Part shown: positions 13,168 to 23,101 of the stretch, piece by piece
How the letters are laid out: every line of letters begins with the position of its first letter
Numbering within the stretch: position 1 is the first letter of the stretch
Assembly: GCA_030248135.1 (NCBI GenBank)
Contig: JASANC010003143.1
Span: 17,367-81,366 of the forward strand
Direction: 5' to 3'
Source of the DNA: Theristus sp. LFF4_11
Taxonomy: Eukaryota > Nematoda > Chromadorea > Monhysterida > Xyalidae
DNA: 64,000 bases
The notes under the pieces: generated by a model
Told to the model about the DNA's origin: nothing
What the model saw: only the letters and a program-made list of their open reading frames with translations
The model's database searches: none
Program-made: the position numbers and the translations under genes

Positions 13168-13340
13168 GGTTCTGCGATACACTGCGTGCTGATTCATTAC
13201 ATGCTGATGCGGCAATTTAAAAAAACTACCTGGGACTCTCGGAGCGACCACGTGGACTCTGGACACATTACGATTTTTGAATCCTTGCATCAAGCGTGCA
13301 ACATCTTTTATTTTGGCCCCGAAACTCGATGCGCGCATAG
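13168..13340. mobile_element. MITE family B, diverged copy
   Basis: Shows the GGTTCTGCGATACACTGCGT end and a partner CCGAAACTCGATGCGCGCAT near 13,317-13,336. It is more diverged than the other copies. Confidence 0.45.
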
Positions 13341-13632
13341 ATGGGTATACAAACAGTGGCATGCATGTCGCGGGAAGTCAAAATTGGCAAAATGATCCGA
13401 GTGTGGCAGAGTCACTCAGGCGATTTTGAATTTTGAAACTAGTTTTCTTTCCACGTCTGCACGCACACGCACTGAGTCGCTGAATCTAAAATTTAATAAT
13501 ACCATTGCGTTTCTATCCATGCGCGCATTGAGTAGAAGAACAATAGTAAAAGGAGTCTTTGTAACTTGACAAACTGCGTGTTCCGTTTCATTCCAACGGC
13601 GTAATGTTGCAACGCAAGAAACAAACACACAG

Positions 13633-13633
13633 G

Positions 13634-13661
<28 letters not shown>
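13633..13661. repeat. (CA)n microsatellite
   Basis: Uninterrupted CA run. Confidence 0.9.
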
Positions 13662-13664
<3 letters not shown>

Positions 13665-13982
13665 TTTTGCCGCTTGTAGTTTCATTTGAGGGTTGTTCAT
13701 CATTTTTCAGCGCGTTTAATTATCCATTCTCGTTACCTGATTAGTGATTGACTGGATGGGGTGTTATTTAACCGGTAGCAATTTTTTTCTGAAAGTTTCT
13801 CAATTATGCAAAACGTACGTTGTTTAAAAATTGCTCAGAGCAGGAAAACCTGTTCGATGATTGCTCGCAGTTGCCAGTTAGTTACCAACCTCTGGGAATT
13901 TCGCTTAAATTTCACAAAAATTCACTGTTTTCTTTTCAAATCACTTAAAAAGACAAAAAGACATGACTTTTTGCGACCGTTC

Positions 13983-14133
13983 TACAGTCTATAACATATC
14001 CAACCAGCTGATTGGTTGTTGCATGCATTTCGTGCACGAATTACTGGGAACTGCGGAGTTCGGCTTGCACAGAATGCACTAACGTGACTACTAACCAATC
14101 AGCTAGTTGGATATGTCATTGGGTTAGACTGTA
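13983..14133. mobile_element. MITE family A, copy 1
   Basis: The element begins TACAGTCTA and ends TAGACTGTA. Long inverted arms contain CCAACCAGCTGATTGGTT and AACCAATCAGCTAGTTGG. TA at both outer edges fits a mariner-type TA target duplication. The centre has GCATGCATT and TGCACAGAATGC. Related copies lie at 18,127, 23,741, 31,352, 32,425 and 34,027. Confidence 0.8.
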
Positions 14134-15489
14134 AATTCTTGTTTTTTGCCTGCGCAATGCCAATAAAAAACGAATCAATCATAATAAACCTGTGCAGCTG
14201 TACCTTGTTTCTGTGGTGACGACGATTTGCCGCATAAGCTTCTGTTTTTTTTATTTCAGATGTGACTGCGTAAAATCCGACTGGATTCATTCAAATGACG
14301 TCAGAGGGAATTTTTGTGGAAACTTTCAAATTTCCAAATTTCAAAATGCTAGATGATAATTAAAATTGTCGGTAGAATTATATTAGGTGCGCGTGCGTCC
14401 AATAATCGTTGCCTCATCAGCTGAATATATTTGAGAATTGATGCCTTGATGATGTGAATAATTGACCATCGTTTGACGAAGTAAAAACCTGTAAAAATGT
14501 ACAACGAGTTTGCAATACAAGGAAAGCGAAGGCAACCACAGTTGAAAAATTCTTGTAAATGCAGTTTTCAGCGCCGCTTTTCACATTCAACAAAACTGAT
14601 TGGCGATTGGTGACAAAACTGTATGCGTAAAAAGAAACAAGACGAAGCTTGAATTGAGTTTTTTTGCAAATCCTAAAACTTCTAAAAAAATAGTAAACAC
14701 AAAAACCATTGCGAAAACAGGGCCACTGAAAGCGCGTTACACAGTACCGCAGTTTTTGGGTAATCTAGCGATACCGTCGCCGGGTAAACCGGTGTATTCA
14801 GCCCTCATGGCCGCGGTGTCTGTCCGCAGCCCGAAGAACGAAAAAAAACGAACGCAAAAAAAATGTTTTTTTTCACAAATTTGTGTGGCCACAAAGCGCT
14901 CACAAAACCAGGAATAGAATGCAAAATACAGACACAGATCAAACAAGAGAAAAAACAGAAAAAATAACCACACAGCTAAACCGTAAAAATGGATGACAAA
15001 AAACAGACAGAACAGTCTGTCTCGGCAGCCCACAGTAGCTGCATGTATTTGTTGGACGCCGAAAAAAAACTCAGTGGTTTTTTTCCGAAAAATCGTCAAA
15101 AAGTGAGCAGGTTTTGCGAATCGGTAATTTCCATACAACAGCGCAGACGGCCTAGTCAGAAAAAATGTAGCGTAAAAAACACGTTTTTTTGAGCTAGTGT
15201 TGTTTTGCAGAGAGCCATGATTTCTGAAAGTGGTGTACCGTAAACATGCCAATTTAGGGCATAGTGTTTGTTACCGTAGTCTTTGTTTTCAAAGATACAA
15301 AATGAAGTTTAGATTTTTTTGACCAAAGTTTACATGTGTGTTCAAAAAACACGGCAAAAAAGTTCAAAACATGTTTCGTTGTACTGAAAAATTTGAATAT
15401 AGCAAGCAGCACGATGACTGGTCAAATAAAGATCCAATCCAGTCAGTATAGTTTGCCAACATGAAAAACATATGTGTTGCCTCAAAATG

Positions 15490-15735
15490 TCCGCCTCCTG
15501 TCCGTCAGCGTCTCCCGCGTCTTGTCCTGTCCCGCCGAGTGTCCCGAGAATAAAAATTGCTAAGAATGCTAAAATTGGTAGGATCGATTGAATAATCGTG
15601 CCAAACAATCAACGGTTTGTTGCTCGGCATTCTGAACATTTTTTTCCTGTGACAGGACACGACGCGGGACACGGACACGGCTCAGGACACGCTGCGGGGG
15701 ACACGCCACCGAACACGAGTTCGGACACTCTTTAG
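15490..15735. repeat. Inverted repeat of GGACAC-rich sequence
   Basis: The left arm near 15,495-15,545 is rich in TGTCC and CCCG. The right arm near 15,655-15,730 is rich in GGACACG reiterations that complement it. This is a fold-back element with short internal repeats and no open frame. Confidence 0.55.
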
Positions 15736-17419
15736 CTTGTCAAACGCGCGGCAAAGAGCTTTAGATGGTTTTTCTATTTTTTTTATAATTTTCGTTTTCT
15801 GTTGTCACGGCTGTTTATTGGAAATTCATTTCTTTGTTTGCGTTCATTTTATTCAAATTTATTGATTGAACGTCTGAGAAAACGAGCCTTTGTAGTAATA
15901 AATAGTACAAAATCAATGCATTTGTGAATAAAAACATGCATTTTTTACGCGAACGCCTATGCATTTTTTATTTTAAATTCTGATATTTTCATGCATTCTT
16001 GCTCAACTGCGTAAATTTTTGTGCATGAAAAATGCATGGTAAAACTATGATTGCCCAACTGGCCGTTTGATTTGAAAGCAGCCAACAGCCGCTTTTGATC
16101 TGGTTTCTATAACGGTCGCCAAAATGGATTTTTGAAAGTATAAGGGACCATTCGAAAGTAATCATTTCACAATCACCATTTTCCACCATCTGCGCGCATT
16201 TATCCAATCAGTTTGTTTGTTGAATTTATGAAATTGTGAAATTTCAATTAAAAAATGTTATTTCAGCCAATCTACAAAGGTCTTTTGTTTGGTATTTTTG
16301 ATATACAAGATAGAAAAAGAAACAAAAAAGAGCGCTCTTGCAGTCTAGTTTAAAAATTTATTGCAGTTTTATGACTTTTTTTGATGGATATTTTTCATTT
16401 TTAGAATTATAGTTGCAAAAAATGACAGAAAAGGAAAAAAATTGAATTGGAAAATGACTCATTAGAGAGTCCTCACAATCTGCGTTGAAAATTATAGTAT
16501 TCTAGCTGTAGAAGCCACAAAAATTTTTTTTGCAGAATACATGTTTCTCAATAAAGCCGCAAAAATTTCGAAACAAGAACAGTCTGAAATCAAACTTTTC
16601 ATTGGAGTTTTCCAATGAAATTTCAGCCACTTTTAAAAAATAAAAGCATTTTTCACATATCCATAATCGGTTCCTGTATTATTATGTATTGTATAATGTA
16701 TACGCTGTTTTTATTGTATCCGCTTTCTCCTGTGGGCACCGCACGGTGGGCCAAAAAGGAGAATGAACAGATTCTAGCAAAATTAAGCAAATGAATGACC
16801 ACGCGCAGGCGGCTGTGACTGGTTGCTGAAGTACATTTACCCTCATAAAAAGTGTACGCTGATGATCCACAGGTGGATTCACGTAATCACGTGATCGCTG
16901 TAGACGACCCTTCATGTGGACACGTGAACATTTTTACGGCTCTATCAGCTGACACTCTTTAAACCGCTCACTTTTGATCGTCCACACACCCTGTAGGGTA
17001 TACTATATGAACACACGTTTTTTTCTACCGTAATTCACCCGCATTGTTTTCGATCTGTCCCCTCCCCCTTCTCTATACCATAATCAGTGGTGATTTTCCT
17101 AATGCACAAAGACACTGACGAACCTACCAGGGGCCCCTTATACGGGTATGTAAATGGGTATGTTATGTTGTTTCTCCGTGTATATATATCCCTTTTATTT
17201 TTTTGTTTCTGATATAGCTTTTTATTCAATCCACAAAGGCATATATTTCTGAAAGATTGCTTTTCGGTCTGAAATGCTTATTACGGTAGGGGGCTTGTCC
17301 TTATTTTGTCTGCTTAGTTTTGCCTGTTTTTTGTGTCCATATCGGAATAAACTGTTCGACCTTATCAAACTTGAAATATATTTAAACTCAATTGAAAAGT
17401 TGACATGCGCAAAAAAATA
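15736..17419. other. Gene-free stretch
   Basis: AT-rich DNA with no recognisable gene, RNA or element end. Open frames are short and unremarkable. Confidence 0.5.
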
Positions 17420-17891
17420 TACCGTATTACCTCTAATAAACCCCCATGGGGGTTTATTTCTTCAGCGACTTCTGGGGGTGGGGGTTTATTTTGGGGGGGG
17501 GCTTTATTTTTGGGGGGGGGTTTATTTGGAAACCATTTTTAGGAGTGGGCAAAATGGCAAAAATACCTTCCATGGCAGGAAGGAAGTCGCAGAAACTTCT
17601 ACTCTACATAGAAATGTCCTTTTACAACAGCCTTTTGTAATGAAATTACCATTAACTCATCCATTTGGGGCCTTTGGTAGCACAATTTCATCATTTTCAC
17701 TGCAACCAGCCACTGAATTCACTGTTTATGTGTATGTTTTTCTGGGTATGTATTTCAAACAGGTTTCCAATAATCCCCCATGGGGGATTATTTTGGGGGG
17801 GGGGGATTCTTTGGAAACTTGTCGAGGGGGTGGGGGTTTATTTTGGGGGGGGGGTTTAATTTTGGGGGGGTTTAATAGAGGTAATACGGTA
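17420..17891. mobile_element. MITE family D, copy 1
   Basis: Bounded by TACCGTATTACCTCTA and its complement TAGAGGTAATACGGTA, with TA at both outer edges, as for mariner-type MITEs. Subterminal sequence is made of GGGGGTTTATT reiterations. The long open frame that crosses it is a by-product of this repeat. A second copy in reverse orientation is at 19,917-20,372. Confidence 0.85.
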
Positions 17892-17994
17892 AGTGGAAAA
17901 TGTTTCAGCTCAAAAACTTTGTAATTTCAACGCAATGCTGATTGGAGATCAGATCAGAAGAACCACCAATTACGGAAATCATACCAAACTAAAT

Positions 17995-18080
17995 ATACTC
18001 GACGTTGTTCTATATGTTTTTCTGGGTTAGCCATGGCTAAAAACATCGCCTAAAAGCCCCAACAACAAGCAGCAACAACC
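17995..18080 (+). mobile_element. SINE 3' fragment
   Basis: Shares TTTTTCTGGGTTAGCC, TGGCTA and AACATCGCCTAAAA followed by a CAACAA tail with 38,968-39,046, where the same tail follows a tRNA-like head. This copy lacks the head. Confidence 0.6.
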
Positions 18081-18126
18081 CAATTCAAATGCGCAGCAGA
18101 GCAGGAACTGTTCCAGGAAAAGAAAC

Positions 18127-18296
18127 TACAGTAGAACTCTAAATTATAGACAATCAGCTGATTGGTTGGTGATCGCGTGATGCATGCTTTCTGTGCAGGC
18201 ATTGCTGTGGAGGCGAATTCTATCCTGCACAGAAAGCATGCGTTACGTGATCTCCAACCAATCAGCTGAGAGCCTTTAATTTAGCGTTCAACTGTA
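18127..18296. mobile_element. MITE family A, copy 2
   Basis: Fold-back element from TACAGTAGAACTCTAAATTA to its complement ending AACTGTA. The inner arms are CAATCAGCTGATTGGTTGG and CCAACCAATCAGCTGA, with GCATGCTTTCTGTGCAGG in the centre. Confidence 0.85.
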
Positions 18297-18355
18297 TGGT
18301 TCGGCATTTTTCTGCAAATAAGTTTTTCCCGTTTTTTTTCGAATACCGCGCAATT

Positions 18356-18667
18356 TCATTTTGCAGAATCAGAAAAACATTTGCAGATTAATAGTTTTGA
18401 TTGAAAAACGCAAAACAAAAAAACAACAGTTTCTGCACTCAGCTGTTTATCATGTGCGTCGTCGCGAACATTGTGGGCGGAGTTTCGTCGTTGTACCGTC
18501 TTTAACTTGAATGAATTCTTCTTGGTATAAATTTTAAAATAACTTCTGCGTTGTGATTTCAGTTCTTTTTGGCTTTCAAGAACAGCGATATCGGTCGTCG
18601 ATAAAATGACCGTTTTTTTTGTTTTTTCTTTCCAAGCATCTGCTGATAAATCGGTCATTGCTTTCAA
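18356..18667 (-). CDS. Unrecognised open reading frame
   Basis: A 103-codon minus-strand frame. Starting from the internal ATG (fourth codon, MTDLSADAWKEKTKKTV), its first half has a mixed, hydrophilic, Lys-rich composition that looks more protein-like than most frames here. There is no known domain, no neighbouring exon and no transposon terminus at its ends. It may be chance; I report it only as a candidate. Confidence 0.15.
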   Translation of the reverse strand: MKAMTDLSADAWKEKTKKTVILSTTDIAVLESQKELKSQRRSYFKIYTKKNSFKLKTVQRRNSAHNVRDDAHDKQLSAETVVFLFCVFQSKLLICKCFSDSAK

Positions 18668-19916
18668 ATTTCAAAGTAAAATATTACCATAAATTTTTTC
18701 GCGTTTTTCAGATGCGCTTGTGATCTCATTTTTAAAAAACCAAAAGCTGATGCCAAAAAATCAATGAACAAACACTAACAATTTGATTAAAGGAACAACG
18801 CTACAAAAAATTACACAATATTCAAAACGGATATAATTATCTATTTTTTTCGAAATATTTAGGGCACAATAGAGAAACCATCAAAGAAAACAAAGAGTAT
18901 GGATGAATTGGAAATAATAAAAACGGTGCTTTCAGCTTCAAAATTGTGTCTGTCTGGTCTGCTTGCGGAGTGAGCACGTGTGAGTGAGCGCTCAGCATAT
19001 TGCGCCTGGCTGGCTCTGGGCTGCCTTCTCCGGCTGTCCCTGATGAACGAAAAACTGCCATTTGGTCAAAAATGCCTATCTCGATGAATTTTTAGTTTGA
19101 ACACATTTTGTTATTCTGTCAATTCGCTACACGTTGTTCAGTGTGCGGTTTCATTGATTTTAGTGCTCACAAGTTGTGATTTGTTGTTTTTTTCATTTAC
19201 TTTCCATTTGTCCAATCCAATTTTTCTATTTTACATTTTAACGACAATAAATGCTATTTTTTGATATGAGGAGGAACGTTTTCGGTGGGTATGGTACCCC
19301 TGGCCCTGCCCCGATCGCCATTCGAGATAAACACAACGACGACGTCCTTTCGAATCGAACTTCTCTAATAACATCGTCCTGACATTTTTAAAAATGTTCT
19401 AGCACGTCTGCCAACAAAGCTCCAACTAAAAACGATGAAACTTTCGCCTCCTTTCGCGATGAAAACGTCTCCAATGGTTTTCTTAGCAAAACAAAAAAGA
19501 TCCTTATAAACAAGGGTGGTTTTTTTGACAAATTCAAGAATTTAATATTTTTGCTCTTCCGCGCTGGGATATTTTGCTCGCTTTTAGGGAGCGGAGGAGG
19601 AGGAGGTACACCTTTAAATTGGGCAGGCCTTCTATGCAAGGCTTCACGGTCAGAACAAACAACTCGAATCAAACACGGTATTTGTTTTTGGCTACATGAG
19701 TACAGGTTTAGCGCGGCTTACATGTTGAAGCACCTGTGTTACAATGTTGCACAACACCATACCGCTAGTCCAGCTGATTTAAAAGCAACAATGAATGAAA
19801 TGAAATCATGAATTAATTTATATGATGTAATGGAACTTTCTTTGTCGGCAAACAGGAAATTGATCAGCTTCAGTATAATTCACCTGCTTACACCTCAGAA
19901 GATGAAAATAACGCAA

Positions 19917-20372
19917 TACCGTATTACCTCTATTAAACCCCCCCCCAAAATTAAACCCCCCCCCACAAAAATAAACCCCCACCCCCTCGACAAGTTTCCA
20001 AATAATCCCCCCCCCAAAATAATCCCCCATGGGGGATTATTGAAACCTGTTTGAAACACATACCCAGCGAATTCAGTGGCTGGTTGCAGTGAAAATGATG
20101 AAATTGTGCTACCAAAGGCCCCAAATGGATGAGTTAATAGTAATTTCATTACAAAAGGCTGTTGTAAAAGGAAATTTCTATGTAGAGTAGAAGTTTCTGC
20201 GACTTCCTTCCTGTCATGGAAGGTATTTTTGCCATTTTGCCCACTCCTAAAAATGGTTTCCAAATAAACCCCCCCAAAAATAAAGCCCCCCCCCCCCCAA
20301 AAATAAACCCCCACCCCCAGAAGTCGCTGAAGAAATAAGCCCCCATGGGGGTTTATTAGAGGTAATACGGTA
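19917..20372. mobile_element. MITE family D, copy 2 (reverse orientation)
   Basis: Same termini (TACCGTATTACC and GGTAATACGGTA) and the same interior as 17,420-17,891, but inverted relative to it. Shared interior includes GGAAGGTATTTTTGCCATTT. Confidence 0.85.
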
Positions 20373-22364
20373 TGTATGAAAAAATGTAGGTTTGAAAAAG
20401 TGTACGAAAAATTTGGGGGTGTCTTTTGCGGCGACGCGAGGGTATTCAGCCACAGTAATGATTTTCGGTGTTTGTGGTCGTCGTGCGGTCAAAATCGTGA
20501 TTGTACTTCGCTGAAAACAAATGAATATACATACGTATGTTCCGTTTTCGAATTTTTGCGTCAACCAACTACCGTCGGAGAAAGTCGTGCGCAGTCAAAA
20601 GTCGTTTATTAGTAAAAACATATAATAACAAAGGTTTTTGTTACTGGAACACAAAGAGACAAGTGAAACAACAGCGATTCCGATGACATACGTTCAAATT
20701 CAAAGATAGCGATTTGTTGCGCTGCAAAAAAACTGGAACTTGCACGGCGACACTGTTGGAACGCAAAGCTCATATAACACGCTAGAATACGCGTGTTCAC
20801 AAGCCAGACAGCGCCCGCTGTCTGTTCGTCTGTGTTGTTGTTGTTGTGGTTTTGCTGTTTGCTTGTTGTTGTGGTCTTGTTGTTTATGTCGTTGTTGTGT
20901 ACCGTATATATGTGTTGTCTGTCTTTGTGTTGTGCTTTTAATGTTTATGGCGCGTTTTGTCCTTTACCTGTTGTGGTATATTGTGTATATTGTCTATGTT
21001 GTGGTTAGTTGTGTGTGTTGTGTGTGTTGTGTGTGTGTGTTGTGTTTCTCTGTGTGTGTGCGTCTGTGTTGTGTGTGTGTGCCTCTGTGTTGTGTTGTGT
21101 GTTGTGTCGTGTGTCGTGTGTGTTGCCACTGCGAGACTTCGGATTCTCATTCCCATCCCCTCCCGTCCACTTATCTGGGGGCGAGAATAAACCGAGTTCG
21201 CTGGCAGAGAGACCAGCCAGTGTTGTTATGCAATGCTTACACCGTCCGCCTGGCCAGACAGCCACAAAAACTCGCAGACTTTTTACAGATAATATTTTCG
21301 ACGAGTTGCCTGCGCGATAAAAAGCTGCAAGTCCCCGTTGTTGCCTTGTACACAGCGATTGAATGAAACAATGCAAAACATGTGGCGTTATCTAAATTTA
21401 CTGCTGAAGTTGCTATCTTAAAATCGCGTTAGAAACATATCAAACGGTCTCTAGCCCCGCTTTCGTAGCCTCCTATTATCCCCGTTGTAACCCCGTTTTT
21501 GTAGCCGCTCTATTAACTAACAAATTTAGCAGCACCGTATACTCAGTGAATACAATGAATACGCACACAATGGAACGCATTGTGCTGTTCTGACAGGTTT
21601 CAAAAGGTAGAATTAATTGACTTTGAAGTAGCGGTCTGTGTGTGGACTTAAAACTCTTTATTATCCTCCCCGTCTATACTAGGAGCCAGACAGTCCCTCA
21701 TATGGTTCTGTCCAGCCGCAAAACACGTGGGCACGTCTTATACGTACAAACTCTTTTTTTGTCGCTCCTCAACGTTTCTGGAGAGGAGAACAACAGCAAA
21801 TACACGCAGATCGAACACAAACAAACAGTTTGCAGTCTGAATCTCTACAAATGTGAAGTTTGACTTTGCGATTGCAATGGTATTATGATTTCAAAAAAAG
21901 AATAATTTAACGTTTTTTAAATTGAACTTTATTGTCAGACATTGTCCATGGTGAAGGACAGATAACTGCAAATGATTTGATACGATGTATGTATTTTGGT
22001 CTCTGTTAAATTGCTGAATATGGATTTTTTATCTGTCAGCAGCAGGGCTCCAACCAACAATGCAATCACTGGGGGTGGTGTTCTTGTCTGTGTGTGCGCA
22101 AGACTGTCTGGAAAAATAATGTGTTCGATTATTTTTCTGCTGTTGTAGCTCAACACCATTAATTTTTATGCACCGTTTTATGTCTTGTTTTTGATCTGTG
22201 CGTTTTGGGTGTCTGGGTTAACGGATGGTATACTGCCTGGTTGTCTGTCAATACAGCATTTTTTGTGGCTATCAGAAAGTCTGACAGATTTGTCATTGTG
22301 TGTGTCAGAATAATTGTTTAAAACTGTGAAATAATACATTGCTTACACAAACCCCGGGATTTGT
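20373..22364. other. Gene-free stretch with TGTTGTG-rich tract
   Basis: Between 20,820 and 21,125 the sequence is a long irregular TGTGTTG tract, which creates open frames of up to 208 codons that are Cys/Val-rich and clearly repeat-driven. I see no gene in the rest. Confidence 0.55.
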
Positions 22365-22641
22365 ACGGAATGGCCGAGTGAACATGGCAGCTTTTTTCGG
22401 GGTGCTAAGAGCGCGCGAAATTTAAATTAAAAAAGACGTCCAGAAACCCAATTGTGTGTCAACTTTTGCGTGTTTTTTTAAACTAATTGATTTTCTGTTT
22501 TTATTCTGTTCATTCTTTCTCCCTGACGCACACGATTGGGAATTATTTTGGCTTTCTTAAAAAAGACAGTTCCTGATATGCGACTAATCTTGCCTTGATG
22601 GCGAATACAAGGACTGCCTTATTTATTCGGCCATACTGCAC
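22365..22641. mobile_element. MITE family E, copy 1
   Basis: Ends are TGGCCGAGTGAACATGG and TTTATTCGGCCATA. It contains the family landmarks GAGCGCGCGAAATTT, ACACGATTGGGAATTATT and TGATGGCGAATACAAG. Related copies are at 23,477-23,740 (inverted), 53,163-53,415 and inside each unit of the 54-62 kb array. Confidence 0.7.
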
Positions 22642-23101
22642 CCTAAAATATTTGTCATCTTCTGTACTGTTTTGAAAGCCTAAAAATTCCGCCTATTTTT
22701 AATGAGTGCAGTCAACACGAATACAGCAAAAAAGTGCTGTAAATTCTATGTCGTATATAATTTATGGTGAATTTTAAAATACGCATGATTAAATGAGAGC
22801 CGTTATAACGTGCGCTGCTCGTATTTGCCCTAATAATCACGTAATTCATAGTTTTTATCTGCATGAACAACCGTTCCGTTGTGTACCTGACACCAATGTG
22901 CGAGATGCGCAAGAATGCGACGCTCATTCAAAAAAATGTGGTTTCACCAGACGAGACACGGTTTTTTGGTTGATTCTCTTTGCCTGTCAAGCACTCCTTT
23001 CAATGCTGTGATCTCTGAAAACCTTTTATGGAGAGCTGGAACGTGTTGCACACAACACAACTTTACGCAGTGCCCAAAAAAGATAATCACGTTAGAAGTT
23101 T

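Noticed and set aside
17274..17924. 216-codon open frame
   Set aside because: Most of it is the G-rich interior of MITE D; Gly/Phe-rich reiterations come from GGGGGTTTATT repeats.
20740..21366. 208-codon plus-strand open frame
   Set aside because: It follows a TGTGTTG-rich tract, is extremely Cys/Val-rich and has equally long frames on both strands; this is repeat-driven.
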